Shown here: piece by piece, positions 18,437 through 27,254 of the stretch | Numbering within the stretch: the first letter of the stretch is position 1 | How the letters are laid out: each line of letters opens with the position of its first letter | NCBI RefSeq assembly: GCF_008033385.1 | Contig: NZ_VOGY01000003.1 | Span: 62,001 to 126,000 of the forward strand | Source of the DNA: Algibacter pacificus | GTDB lineage: Bacteria > Bacteroidota > Bacteroidia > Flavobacteriales > Flavobacteriaceae | Direction: 5' to 3' | Length of the DNA: 64,000 nt | Translations under genes and position numbers: made by a program | Notes under the pieces: model-generated | What the model saw: the letters and a program-made list of their open reading frames with translations, nothing else | Told to the model about the DNA's origin: nothing | The model's database searches: none

Positions 18437-19594
18437 TTAACGTTTAAAAGGATGGCGTTCTTCCCAATCTTGCGACGGATTCATCAGTTTAAATATCTGT
18501 TTCAATAGGGCATTCATTAACTTATTAGTGTGTTTTAAATACACCAACATAGGCTTGGCCTCCGCACCTACCGAACTCTTAATTTCCATGGCAGTACGTG
18601 CATAAACAATAGTACTAAATCTATGCTCAATTCCAAATTTAAGCATGTCATAAAGCATGTTTAAATACAGCTGATGCGAATATTGGTGTTCACTATCATA
18701 GCCTAAAAAATAAGTTTCTAAAGCTTTATTATTCTGAATTAACGTATAAAATCCAACCAGCTTATCATCTAAATAATATCCAAAAATTTTAAAATGATTT
18801 TTTAGTTGAAGTTTCAAACTATAAAAATGATTTTGAGGCAAAATAAAGGTGTTAAACTTCGCGTTATTTGATATGTTTAAATATAACTGATGTAATGCTT
18901 CGGAATTGTTTTTAACATCATCCAAAGCTAATTCTATCGTTTTAATGGCATTGAATTTCTTCCGAGCTCGCTTATACCGATCTCTATATTTTTTTTGTAG
19001 CGCTGCCATATAATCTTCCATAGTAAACCAAGCTTTACTAACCGAAAGTATCATATTGGGTTGCATACTCACCTGATGCAATTTAGCCCTATCCAAGCTT
19101 TCTTTTTCATTGTGAATAGGATCATTTTCAAAATAATCTTTCAACACAAACATTCTAATGGTTTTATTCTGCTTGGTTTTTATAATGGATTTTATATCGC
19201 TTAAAGCGGAATGAATCACGTTGAAAAAAGCCTTTTGAGATAAAGCTCGTTTTTGAAAAAACAAACCATGTTGCCCAGTGTGCGTTAAGTTTCCTATAAC
19301 TAAAATATTACCTTTTAAAATTTTAGACACCACATCCCGAACTAATGTTTTAAAACAAGATACTTTGGTTTTTCTAAACATGTCCTGCAAATACAATTGC
19401 ACACGTTGTACAACAGCTACACCTACCAAAACATCGGCTTTAAACACCCCAATATAAAATAATTGTAAATTGTTTGGCGAGGATTCTTCCAAAGCTTGCA
19501 AATAGCGTGTCTGCAAGAAAACATCGTGTTTTACAAGGGCGTCCCAATCTTCTGGAAGTTCTTTAAATGAGTTATAAATATTATAGTGTATCAA
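18437..19594 (-). CDS. GNAT/FemAB-like acetyltransferase domain protein
   Basis: A 385-residue protein of the BioF2-like/FemAB GNAT superfamily. The N-terminal part (IYNSFKELPEDWDALVKHDVFLQTRYLQALEES) and the C-terminal GNAT half (KLVGFYTLIQNNKALETYFLGYDSE followed by HQLYLNMLYDMLKFGIEH) are typical of flavobacterial family members of unknown substrate. A basic linker (KKYRDRYKRARKKF, about residues 192-205) precedes the catalytic half. No signal peptide. Lipid, peptidoglycan or glycan acyl/aminoacyl transfer are all possible. Confidence 0.78.
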   Translation of the reverse strand: MIHYNIYNSFKELPEDWDALVKHDVFLQTRYLQALEESSPNNLQLFYIGVFKADVLVGVAVVQRVQLYLQDMFRKTKVSCFKTLVRDVVSKILKGNILVIGNLTHTGQHGLFFQKRALSQKAFFNVIHSALSDIKSIIKTKQNKTIRMFVLKDYFENDPIHNEKESLDRAKLHQVSMQPNMILSVSKAWFTMEDYMAALQKKYRDRYKRARKKFNAIKTIELALDDVKNNSEALHQLYLNISNNAKFNTFILPQNHFYSLKLQLKNHFKIFGYYLDDKLVGFYTLIQNNKALETYFLGYDSEHQYSHQLYLNMLYDMLKFGIEHRFSTIVYARTAMEIKSSVGAEAKPMLVYLKHTNKLMNALLKQIFKLMNPSQDWEERHPFKR

Positions 19595-19723
19595 TAGAAA
19601 ATGAAAAAGACTGAAAATTACAATTCTCAGTCTTCATAAAGGTTAAAAGTTTACAAAAAATTATTTTCAATCATAAATAAAGATTATCAATATTAGCAAA
19701 TACAGGATCTTTATACCTCATAA

Positions 19724-20806
19724 TTACCAACTTCCGCTAGCCCCACCACCGCCAGAGCTTCCACCACCTCCAGAAAAACTACTACTAGACGATGAACTTC
19801 TATAGCTTGAGCTAGAACCTCTAGAAGAAAAGTTTTTGCTCATATATTTTTTATCGTTTTTTAAAAGTGAAAACTTTAAAGGCTGATATTTTATACTAGA
19901 CCGCGTAGAAAACACAATAATTAATGGCAGAATAATAAACAACACCACAGCAAAAATAAGGAGGTTAGTTGGGTTTAAAAATGAGGCTTCTTCTATAAGA
20001 TTAAAAGGATCTATCATAGTATTTTCACCAACTTGTGTACTAATAATCATGACTGCAAAAAACAGCGGCAAAACTATAAAAGGAAGACTAAACAACACCA
20101 AAAATAAAGATGATAATAGTAAAAATGGAAAGGAAATAACACTCACTTTTCCTATTATTAAACCTCTAAATACATTAAGTACTTTTTTATAACCTGTATA
20201 AAATGTGAAACCACCAGCGCTTATAAAAATACTAAAAAATAAGGTAAGCATTACACCTAATAATACTTTTCCCCACAGGGGTATTTTATCCTCTTCCTTT
20301 ATTAAAGTAGCAAACTCGTCCCGGTATTTAGGATCATCAATAAGCTGAATGATCTCGGTAGTTCCAGCGTTTACACCTTCATAAAAACGCCCGTCTTTAA
20401 ACTTTGGCGTCATGGTTTTTCTAATAATTCTAGACGCAAAAGCATCTGTAATTATAGGTTCTAAACCATAACCAACTTCAATTCTAAATTTTCTATCGTT
20501 TTTAGCGATTAGAATTAATAGTCCATTATCGGCATCTTTTTGTCCGAGTTTATTCTTATTAAAAACTTGATTGGCGTAATTTTCAACCGTATTATTTCCT
20601 AAGGAATTAATAGTTAACACCACAATTTGGTGTGTTTTTTCGGTTTCGTAAGCTTTTAATTTTTCTCTAAGTTTTAGGGTTTCGCTTTCGCTGAAAAGTG
20701 CCGCGTTATCGGTTACTATTTCGGTTAGAATAGGAAAATCCTCTTGCCCGTTGGTCTGTTGAAACCAAACAAAAAACAAGAGGATTATTACTTTTAATTT
20801 ACTCAA
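19724..20806 (-). CDS. TPM domain-containing membrane protein (YgcG-like)
   Basis: The 360-residue protein has a signal peptide (residues 1-20, ending TNGQ). The TPM/Psb32 fold follows (about 28-155: VTDNAALFSESETLKLREKL, VVLTINSLG, GQKDADNGLLILIAKNDRKFRIEVGYGLEP). Two or three membrane segments follow (about 183-310), and then a Ser/Gly-rich low-complexity tail. This is the standard TPM-TM-SG architecture, named for TLP18.3/Psb32/MOLO-1. The function in bacteria is unsettled. It lies 25 bases downstream of glnS. Confidence 0.9.
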   Translation of the reverse strand: MSKLKVIILLFFVWFQQTNGQEDFPILTEIVTDNAALFSESETLKLREKLKAYETEKTHQIVVLTINSLGNNTVENYANQVFNKNKLGQKDADNGLLILIAKNDRKFRIEVGYGLEPIITDAFASRIIRKTMTPKFKDGRFYEGVNAGTTEIIQLIDDPKYRDEFATLIKEEDKIPLWGKVLLGVMLTLFFSIFISAGGFTFYTGYKKVLNVFRGLIIGKVSVISFPFLLLSSLFLVLFSLPFIVLPLFFAVMIISTQVGENTMIDPFNLIEEASFLNPTNLLIFAVVLFIILPLIIVFSTRSSIKYQPLKFSLLKNDKKYMSKNFSSRGSSSSYRSSSSSSSFSGGGGSSGGGGASGSW

Positions 20807-20831
20807 ATGTTATAAGTAACCTACTATTTAA

Positions 20832-22841
20832 TTAATTGAAAGTTTTAGCTTCTTCAACTAATAACTCATTTTTATCGTCCAATGCTTTTTCAATAAACGC
20901 CTTAATATCGTCGTTTTTGGCTTGTCCGTTTTCTAATAAAACTTTTAAAATAAGCGCCACAGCAATACGTGTTCCTACTTTTTTAACAGCGGTGTTAAAA
21001 AGTGGTTGAACCTCATCATAAGAAACATCTTTGGCGAGTTCTAAAATTTCAGCTCTAACTTTAAGACGCTTTTCTTCTGGTAAATTGGTATATTTTTTTC
21101 CTAATTTTTGGATGATATCAATGGCCTTTCTTTGCGATTGTTGTTGTTGTGGTTTTTGCTGATTATTCCCATTCTTATTAGCTGCTGGTTGCGGCTTTAC
21201 CTTAGCCCAAGAATCCCGCAATCCAACGGTTTTATTAAATACTAATTTATCTGAAGAAGAATCATCGTCCACATTAAAATACCCTAAACGTTGAAATTGG
21301 AACCTCTGTCCTTTTTCAACCGTTTTTAAACTAGGTTCTACAAAAGCTTGAATAGTTCTTAAAGACTTTGGATTAATAAATTCCATAAAGTCTTTATCTT
21401 GATGACTATCTGGAGTTTCGTCTAAAAATAAACGATCGTATTCTCTTACTTCAGCCGTTATTGCATGTTTAATAGATACCCAATGTAACGTCCCTTTTAT
21501 ACGGCGTTCGGTATCATCAGAATACGTACAATGTATTTCTGTAATGTTGCCATTAGCATCTTTTACAACAGATTCTGCTTTAATAATATAAGCATTTTTC
21601 AATCGAACTTCTCCACCTAATTTCAAACGGAAAAACTTATTACTCGCTTGTTCTTTAAAATCTTCTTTTTCAATAAAAATTTCACGAGAAAAAGGCACTT
21701 TTCTAAAACCTGCAGCAGCATCCTCTTGATTATTTTCAGCATCAAACCATTCCTCTTTATCTTCCGGATAATTTGTAATAACCACTTTAACAGGATCTAA
21801 AACCGCCATAACACGTGGTGCTGTTTTGTTTAAATCCTCACGAATACAAAATTCTAAAAGCGAGACATCTATCATATTTTCACGTTTGGCAACACCAACT
21901 GTTTCTACAAATTTTCTGATAGAATTTGGGGTATATCCACGACGACGTAGCCCAGAAATGGTTGGCATACGTGGGTCGTCCCAACCATTCACCACACCAT
22001 CTTCAACCAATTTAAGTAACTTACGTTTACTCATTATGGTATAACTTAGGTTTAAACGGGCAAATTCACGTTGTTTAGGACGTAATTTATCGGTTGTAAC
22101 CACTTGATCTAAAAACCAATCGTAAAGTTCTCTATGGGGTTTAAATTCAAGCGAACACAACGAGTGCGATATTTGTTCTATATAATCACTTTCACCATGT
22201 GTCCAATCGTACATAGGATAAATACACCAATCGCTTGCTGTTCTATGATGATCTTTTTTTAAAATACGATACATGATGGGATCTCGCATCAACATATTAG
22301 TATGTTGCATATCTATTTTTGCACGTAAAATATGTTCGCCTTCATTAAATTCTCCCGCTTTCATACGTTGGAATAAATCGAGGTTTTCTTCAACCGTTCT
22401 ATTTCTAAAAGGGCCATCGATACCAGGTTGTGTTGGCGTTCCTTTTTGTTCGGCCATCGCTTCGCTCGATTGCGAATCAACATAAGCTTTACCTTCTTTA
22501 ATAAATTGAACGGCCCAATCGTAAAGCTGCTGAAAATAATCTGAGGAAAATAATTCCTTATCCCATTTATATCCCAACCAAGCCACATCTTGTTTAATAG
22601 AATCTACATATTCCTGCTCTTCCTTAGCTGGATTGGTATCATCAAAACGCAGATTTACAGGGGCATTATATTTTTCACCTAAACCAAAACTAATACCAAT
22701 AGCTTTGGTATGGCCAATGTGTAAATAGCCGTTTGGTTCTGGTGGAAACCTAAAACGAAGATGGTTTTTTGGCATTCCGCTTGCCAAATCTTCTTCTATA
22801 ATTTGCTCTAAAAAATTAAGTGATTTTCTTTCTTCCGACAT
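20832..22841 (-). CDS. glnS: Glutamine--tRNA ligase with C-terminal extension
   Basis: Charges tRNA-Gln directly. I use the ATG at 22841 (669 residues, MSEERKSLNF) rather than 22862. HIGH is at residues 41-44 (PEPNGYLHIGHTKA) and MSKRK at 270-274; two beta-barrel anticodon-binding domains extend to about 550. E. coli GlnRS has about 554 residues. Here a Gln/Asn-rich linker (about 551-570) joins a 99-residue helical tail rich in Lys and Glu. Some bacterial GlnRS carry a YqeY-like tail; this one does not obviously read as YqeY to me, so its identity is open. Confidence 0.96.
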   Translation of the reverse strand: MSEERKSLNFLEQIIEEDLASGMPKNHLRFRFPPEPNGYLHIGHTKAIGISFGLGEKYNAPVNLRFDDTNPAKEEQEYVDSIKQDVAWLGYKWDKELFSSDYFQQLYDWAVQFIKEGKAYVDSQSSEAMAEQKGTPTQPGIDGPFRNRTVEENLDLFQRMKAGEFNEGEHILRAKIDMQHTNMLMRDPIMYRILKKDHHRTASDWCIYPMYDWTHGESDYIEQISHSLCSLEFKPHRELYDWFLDQVVTTDKLRPKQREFARLNLSYTIMSKRKLLKLVEDGVVNGWDDPRMPTISGLRRRGYTPNSIRKFVETVGVAKRENMIDVSLLEFCIREDLNKTAPRVMAVLDPVKVVITNYPEDKEEWFDAENNQEDAAAGFRKVPFSREIFIEKEDFKEQASNKFFRLKLGGEVRLKNAYIIKAESVVKDANGNITEIHCTYSDDTERRIKGTLHWVSIKHAITAEVREYDRLFLDETPDSHQDKDFMEFINPKSLRTIQAFVEPSLKTVEKGQRFQFQRLGYFNVDDDSSSDKLVFNKTVGLRDSWAKVKPQPAANKNGNNQQKPQQQQSQRKAIDIIQKLGKKYTNLPEEKRLKVRAEILELAKDVSYDEVQPLFNTAVKKVGTRIAVALILKVLLENGQAKNDDIKAFIEKALDDKNELLVEEAKTFN

Positions 22842-22955
22842 ATTTAAATAAATAAGCTTCAAAATTACGTAAATTCAAGTTATTTTTGACCTAATTCTAA
22901 CTAAGAAGCGTAACAAATTTGGATTTATTGCAACTCATATTTTAAAAGTTATACC

Positions 22956-23165
22956 ATGCAAAATAATAATTATAGTTGTCCAAAATGCCAAAATAGAGAA
23001 TTTGAAACCAGTGAAATGCGCGCCACTGGTGGTCGATGGTCGAAAATATTTGATGTACAAAACAAAAAATTTACTTCGGTAACTTGCAAACGTTGTACCT
23101 ACACCGAATTTTATAAAGCCAAAACCAGCGCCTTGAGTAACATTTTTGATTTATTTACAAACTAA
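22956..23165 (+). CDS. Zn-ribbon nucleic-acid-binding-type small protein
   Basis: 69 residues with two Cys pairs, CPKC near the N-terminus and CKRC in the middle, forming a rubredoxin-like zinc ribbon. It resembles the predicted nucleic-acid-binding Zn-ribbon family (COG3478 type), with the linking ATGGRWSKIFDVQNKKFTSV segment typical of that group. The stop codon overlaps the folB start by one base (TAATG), so the two are translated together. The biochemical role is unknown. Confidence 0.85.
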   Translation: MQNNNYSCPKCQNREFETSEMRATGGRWSKIFDVQNKKFTSVTCKRCTYTEFYKAKTSALSNIFDLFTN

Positions 23166-23527
23166 TGGGAATAATTAAAGTAGAAAACATTCGGGTATTT
23201 GCATACCACGGTTGTTTAAAAGAAGAAACAAAAATTGGTAGTGATTACCGTGTAGATTTAACGGTTAAAGCGAATTTACAAGAGTCGGCAAAATCGGATA
23301 AATTGAGTGATACCGTAGATTACGTATTATTAAATAGAATTATAAAAGAGGAAATGAGTATACCATCCTATCTTTTAGAAACTGTAGCCAAGCGTATTTT
23401 AAACCGTATTTTTAAAGAAGATACCATGGTTACCAAAGCCACGGTTTGGGTAAGTAAATTGAATCCTCCCATTGGTGGAGACGTTGCCCGAGTAACGATA
23501 AAAATGACCGATAAAAAGAAAAAGTAA
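23165..23527 (+). CDS. folB: Dihydroneopterin aldolase
   Basis: Converts dihydroneopterin to 6-hydroxymethyl-dihydropterin and glycolaldehyde in folate synthesis. The 120-residue protein begins IIKVENIRVFAYHGCLKEE, the FolB signature with the substrate-site Tyr/His/Gly, and carries SDTVDYVLLNRII and the family's KLNPPIGGDV. Length is normal. Other folate genes are not adjacent. It is coupled to the upstream Zn-ribbon gene through TAATG. Confidence 0.95.
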   Translation: MGIIKVENIRVFAYHGCLKEETKIGSDYRVDLTVKANLQESAKSDKLSDTVDYVLLNRIIKEEMSIPSYLLETVAKRILNRIFKEDTMVTKATVWVSKLNPPIGGDVARVTIKMTDKKKK

Positions 23528-23536
23528 TTTTATATA

Positions 23537-23565
23537 TTGAGAGTTGTAAATTTTTTTTACATTTG
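23537..23565 (+). promoter_or_regulatory. Promoter of tRNA-Cys
   Basis: TTG at 23537-23539 and TACATTTG at 23558-23565 are 18 bases apart. This is a good match to the Bacteroidota -33 TTG / -7 TAnnTTTG promoter, 14 bases before the mature tRNA. It is the clearest promoter in the window. Confidence 0.75.
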
Positions 23566-23579
23566 CACACTCAAATTAA

Positions 23580-23650
23580 GGTGTCGTGGCCGAGTGGCTA
23601 GGCTCAGCTCTGCAAAAGCTGCTACAGCGGTTCGAATCCGCTCGACACCT
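23580..23650 (+). tRNA. tRNA-Cys (anticodon GCA)
   Basis: A 71-base cloverleaf. The acceptor stem GGTGTCG pairs with CGACACC and is followed by the discriminator T typical of tRNA-Cys. The anticodon stem CAGCT/AGCTG encloses loop CTGCAAA with anticodon GCA, and the T arm carries GGTTCGAATCC. CCA is not encoded. A promoter and a terminator flank it closely, so it is a single-gene transcript. Confidence 0.97.
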
Positions 23651-23654
23651 CAAT

Positions 23655-23690
23655 AAAAAAGCTTCTTATTTAGTTAAGAAGCTTTTTTTA
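23655..23690 (+). terminator. Terminator after tRNA-Cys
   Basis: AAAAAGCTTCTTA pairs with TTAAGAAGCTTTTT around loop TTTAG, and a T run follows. Confidence 0.9.
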
Positions 23691-23703
23691 TGTTTAAAGA
23701 TAT

Positions 23704-23831
23704 TTATTGGATAGGTTTCTGCTTTGTTCCTCGAAAATTAATAATTTCGATTAATTCTTTTTCAGACTGAATTCTATAAATAATATAATTGTTTCTATCT
23801 ACTAATCCTTTATGAGAATTTCTAATGCCAT
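23704..23831 (-). pseudogene. Decayed RelE/ParE-type toxin remnant
   Basis: Directly after the antitoxin stop, overlapping it as TAATG, an ATG at 23831 opens MALEILIKD and then hits a stop. In another frame, residues up to the stop at 23704 read GIRNSHKGLVDRNNYIIYRI and then ELIEIINFRGTKQKP. That looks like the C-terminal third of a RelE/ParE toxin (about 95 residues when intact). The start and the tail survive, but about half of the gene between them is missing and the frame is broken. I infer an internal deletion that killed the toxin. Confidence 0.7.
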
Positions 23832-24049
23832 TAATCAAAACGTTTCATAACAGAATTATTATCTATATAATCACCGTTATCTGCATCATTTAATCCTTTT
23901 ATAATTTCTTTTTGCTCACTTTCTGATATTTCATTCCACCAATCACCTGCTTCCTCTTCAAAAACAACTTGAAGTTTTTTAAGTAAACTCTCTTTCTGAG
24001 TTTGCAATAACAGATGCATCAATTCTAATTTTGTAGCTTCTATATTCAA
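23831..24049 (-). CDS. Putative antitoxin of a decayed type II module
   Basis: A 72-residue acidic protein with the layout of addiction-module antitoxins paired with ParE/RelE: an N-terminal helical segment, an EISESEQKEIIKGLNDAD core and a short C-terminal toxin-binding tail ending NSVMKRFD. It starts 12 bases after the LysE gene on the same strand. With its toxin deleted it should be functionless or drifting; the reading frame is still intact. Confidence 0.7.
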   Translation of the reverse strand: MNIEATKLELMHLLLQTQKESLLKKLQVVFEEEAGDWWNEISESEQKEIIKGLNDADNGDYIDNNSVMKRFD

Positions 24050-24060
24050 AATAAAAAACT

Positions 24061-24741
24061 CTAATTTATAGGATTAATTTGTTCAATTTTTTCTTTTAAA
24101 AGTTCCTTTTCCTTCGGAAAAAACCCTTGTATTAAAAGCAATACACCAAAACCTAATATAACTAACGCAATCACTTTTTTAGTTTTATAAATAAGCCGAG
24201 GCGTTAATTTATTTTTAAGTTTTTTGGCAACTAATATTTTTCCTAAATCGGTTAAAAAATAGACAATTAAAATGGTACTCAAAAAGACAACAACTCCATT
24301 TTCTGAAGTAGTTAACGAGTTTGCCAATACTATAAAAGCAACCCAACCCAACAACACACCAATATTAATAAAGTTAAGCAGAAAACCCTTTAGAAAGAGC
24401 TTTCCGTAACCTTTTTTAATTTCAACTCTATGGTATTCACGTACAATTTCACGAAAAGATTTCGATGTTTTTATAAAGGAAATAATACCGTAAGTTACTA
24501 GTAACACGCCACCAAACACTAAAAAATTAGGATCGGCTTCTATTTTATCAAGCAATTTATTGGTACTAAAAAAGGCGACTAGAATAAAAATAATATCGGC
24601 CAACATGACGCCACTATCAAATATTAATGCACTACGGAACCCTTTTGTTGCACTTGTTTCTAACAACACAAAAAATACAGGCCCTATAGTAAAGGCTAGT
24701 ATAATACCAAAAGGTACGGCTGCTAAAATATCGTCGAACAT
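24061..24741 (-). CDS. LysE/RhtB-family membrane exporter
   Basis: Putative amino-acid or metabolite exporter of the inner membrane. I start at the ATG at 24741 (226 residues, MFDDILAAVPFG) instead of 24771. The N-terminal PFGIILAFTIGPVFFVLLETSATKGFRSALIFDSGVMLADI is the LysE signature region (GPVFFVLLE, G at the helix turn). About six membrane helices are visible. The substrate is not predictable. Confidence 0.85.
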   Translation of the reverse strand: MFDDILAAVPFGIILAFTIGPVFFVLLETSATKGFRSALIFDSGVMLADIIFILVAFFSTNKLLDKIEADPNFLVFGGVLLVTYGIISFIKTSKSFREIVREYHRVEIKKGYGKLFLKGFLLNFINIGVLLGWVAFIVLANSLTTSENGVVVFLSTILIVYFLTDLGKILVAKKLKNKLTPRLIYKTKKVIALVILGFGVLLLIQGFFPKEKELLKEKIEQINPIN

Positions 24742-25011
24742 AACAAAATACAGATTTACACAAAGTAACAAAATATATTATTTAGAAAGAAAGAAACAGA
24801 TCATATATGTTTCCTAAGTTCAACATAGTGTATTTTTTACCCATACCCCTTTCGGTTTTACTCACTTTTTACACAAAAAAAAAGTATTCAAATTTTACAA
24901 AAAAATCATAAAAACTTGTTTTATAGATAGTTAATAATAAAACACGGTTTAATTAGACTTGTGGCATATTTATTTCAATTAACTCATCGTAAAACAATTT
25001 ACAATAATCAT

Positions 25012-25386
25012 AAAAACAAAAAAATCATGAAAAAATTAATTTTAACAGTAGCAATCGTAGCCAGTGGATTTTCAACATTCGCATTAGTAAACCATTCAAT
25101 TGAAAATGAAACTATCGCCGTTTCAATTGCCGATGAATTCAAAGAAATTGCTTTAGAAAACTTACCTGAAACGATAACGGCTGCTATGGCAAAAGATTTT
25201 CCGCAGGCAACCATTAACAAAGCTTACTTAAATAGTAATGAACAATATAAATTGGAATTTACCATTGATGGTACAGAAAATATAGTCTACGCCGATAAAG
25301 ATGGTAACTGGTTAAAAGAAGCCGATGTGATGCCAAAAAAAGAAGAAACCACTGAAGAAGAAGAATTAGAACCTAATAATAAATAG
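25012..25386 (+). repeat. Tandem duplication, unit 1 (period 420 bases)
   Basis: The block starting around 25012 recurs exactly 420 bases later at 25432. The shared part includes the 5' leader (AAAAACAAAAAAATCATG) and most of the coding sequence, with only scattered base changes. The 3' ends of the two genes diverge after about 25345 and 25765. Confidence 0.9.
25027..25386 (+). CDS. PepSY-like secreted protein, copy 1
   Basis: A 119-residue exported protein. I start at the ATG at 25027, because the upstream extension to 24961 is not conserved in copy 2. The signal peptide is residues 1-19 (ending FSTFA). The body ENLPETITAAMAKDFPQATINKAYLNSNEQYKLEFTIDG resembles the PepSY-like (DUF2874) fold of small periplasmic or secreted proteins. 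An acidic Glu-rich tail ends it. It pairs with a near-identical downstream copy. Confidence 0.85.
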   Translation: MKKLILTVAIVASGFSTFALVNHSIENETIAVSIADEFKEIALENLPETITAAMAKDFPQATINKAYLNSNEQYKLEFTIDGTENIVYADKDGNWLKEADVMPKKEETTEEEELEPNNK

Positions 25387-25446
25387 CATCATCTAATTTC
25401 AATAAAAAATTGCAAACTATAATATAACCTCAAAAACAAAAAAATC

Positions 25447-25809
25447 ATGAAAAAATTAATTTTAACAGTAGCAATCGTAGCCAGTGGATTTTCAACATTC
25501 GCATTAGTAAACAATCCAATTGAAAATGAAACTATTACCGTTTCAATTGCCGATGAATTTAAAGAAATTGCTTTAGAAAACTTACCTGAAACGATAACGG
25601 CTGCCTTAGCAAAAGATTTTCCGCAGGCAACCATTAACAAAGCTTACATAAATAGTAATGAACAATATAAATTGGAATTTACAATTGATGGTACAGAAAA
25701 TATAGTCTATGCCGATAAAGATGGTAACTGGCTAAAAGAAGCTGATGTAATGTCTAAAAAAGAAGACGATAATACAACAGAAAATGAAACTACAGATTCT
25801 ACTAATTAA
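25447..25809 (+). CDS. PepSY-like secreted protein, copy 2
   Basis: A 120-residue paralogue of the preceding gene. The signal peptide is identical, and the core differs at only a few positions (for example HS to NP after the signal, A to T, M to L, L to I). The last ~20 residues are unrelated (acidic, Asn/Thr-rich instead of Glu-rich). Identity extends into the leader, so the two should be expressed alike. A terminator follows, making this a two-gene unit. Confidence 0.85.
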   Translation: MKKLILTVAIVASGFSTFALVNNPIENETITVSIADEFKEIALENLPETITAALAKDFPQATINKAYINSNEQYKLEFTIDGTENIVYADKDGNWLKEADVMSKKEDDNTTENETTDSTN

Positions 25810-25824
25810 TAGTAACTCCTAATT

Positions 25825-25864
25825 AAAAAAAAAGACGTTTTATTGTAAAACGTCTTTTTTTATG
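25825..25864 (+). terminator. Terminator after the PepSY-like pair
   Basis: AAAAAAGACGTTTTA pairs with TAAAACGTCTTTTTT around a 3-base loop, and a T run follows. Confidence 0.92.
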
Positions 25865-25922
25865 TTTTTTTTAAATATAGGAACCAAGTAAACTTAATAC
25901 ATTTGTTAATCAATAACTATTT

Positions 25923-27254
25923 ATGAAACAAATCTTATTAGTTGAAGATGATGTATCCTTTTCTAAAATGCTAAAACAATTTTTAGAACGCCATCACTAT
26001 GCCGTGACTATAAGTTATAATTTAAACAGTGCCTCTACCCTTCTAAAAAAGGAACATTACGATTTAGTTTTTACAGATTTACGCCTTCCAGATGGTAATG
26101 GCATAGATTTACTAAAACAAATAAAAGATAAAAAAAATACAGTTCCCGTGGTTTTAATGACGGGTTATGCCGAAGTGTCTACCGCCGTACAAGCCATGAA
26201 ACAAGGCGCTTTCGATTATATTTCTAAACCCTTTAATCCGGATGAAGTTTTAGAAGTTATTAGTAATGCCTTGGAACAAAAAACCACTGCACCAGCGGAA
26301 CAAAAAACGAAACAACCAAAGGCTACCCCAAATTTAGGTTTTGTAAAAGGTATTAGTGCCGCATCAACCACTTTAAACGAATATATTAACTTGGTATCTC
26401 CAACAGATTTATCGGTGTTAATAACAGGCGAAAGCGGTACCGGTAAAGAGGTTGTTGCTAAAACGATTCATTTAGAAAGTTTACGACATGATAAACCTTT
26501 TGTGGCCGTAGATTGTGGTGCCATACCTAAAGAAATAGCATCGAGTGAATTTTTTGGACATAAAAAAGGATCTTTTACTGGGGCTACCGATGATAAAATA
26601 GGACATTTTGAAGCGGCCAATGGCGGTACTTTATTTTTAGATGAAGTTGGCAATTTAACCTACGAAAATCAAATACAATTACTAAGAGCTTTACAAGAAA
26701 GAAAAGTGAAACCCGTAGGAAGTAATCATGAAATAAATGTGGATATCCGATTAATTACAGCCACCAACGAAGATTTACTTGAAGCTGTTGAAAAAGGAAC
26801 CTTTCGTGAAGATTTATACCATAGATTAAATGAATTTTCGATTAAAATACCTAGCTTAAAAGATAGACATGACGACTTAATTCTTTACGCCGATTTCTTT
26901 TTAGAAAAAGCGAATAATCAACTTAACAAATCTGTTGTTGGTTTTTCTAAAAATGCCTTGACTATTTTTCAAAATTATGAATGGCCAGGAAATTTAAGAG
27001 AATTATCGAATGTGATAAAAAGAGCGACTTTATTAACACAAACCGAACTTATAGATACCAACGTTTTACCCGCCGAGTTAAAAGAGGTTAAAGCACAAAC
27101 TTCCACGAATTCCTTTTCTACTAAAGAAAATGAAAAAGCACTAATTATAAAAGCATTAAACGAAGTAAATAACAATAAAACAAACGCGGCCAAACTATTA
27201 AAAATTACCCGAAAAACGCTTTACAATAAAATGAAAGAATACAATCTTAGCTAA
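25923..27254 (+). CDS. Sigma-54-dependent response regulator (NtrC family)
   Basis: A 443-residue transcription activator for sigma-54 promoters. The receiver domain (about 1-118) has acidic residues Glu8, Asp9 and Asp10 and phosphoacceptor Asp52. The AAA+ domain shows Walker A GESGTGKE (169-176), the sigma-54-contacting loop as GSFTGA (216-221), and Walker B near Asp240 (GGTLFLDE). A Fis-type HTH (NAAKLLKITRKTLYNKMKE) ends it. The likely partner kinase is encoded convergently; the two stop regions overlap by 8 bases. Confidence 0.96.
   Translation: MKQILLVEDDVSFSKMLKQFLERHHYAVTISYNLNSASTLLKKEHYDLVFTDLRLPDGNGIDLLKQIKDKKNTVPVVLMTGYAEVSTAVQAMKQGAFDYISKPFNPDEVLEVISNALEQKTTAPAEQKTKQPKATPNLGFVKGISAASTTLNEYINLVSPTDLSVLITGESGTGKEVVAKTIHLESLRHDKPFVAVDCGAIPKEIASSEFFGHKKGSFTGATDDKIGHFEAANGGTLFLDEVGNLTYENQIQLLRALQERKVKPVGSNHEINVDIRLITATNEDLLEAVEKGTFREDLYHRLNEFSIKIPSLKDRHDDLILYADFFLEKANNQLNKSVVGFSKNALTIFQNYEWPGNLRELSNVIKRATLLTQTELIDTNVLPAELKEVKAQTSTNSFSTKENEKALIIKALNEVNNNKTNAAKLLKITRKTLYNKMKEYNLS

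Noticed and set aside
25008-25640. Minus-strand frames antisense to the PepSY-like pair.
   Set aside because: They mirror each other only because the coding strand is duplicated. The plus-strand frames have signal peptides and a plausible domain.
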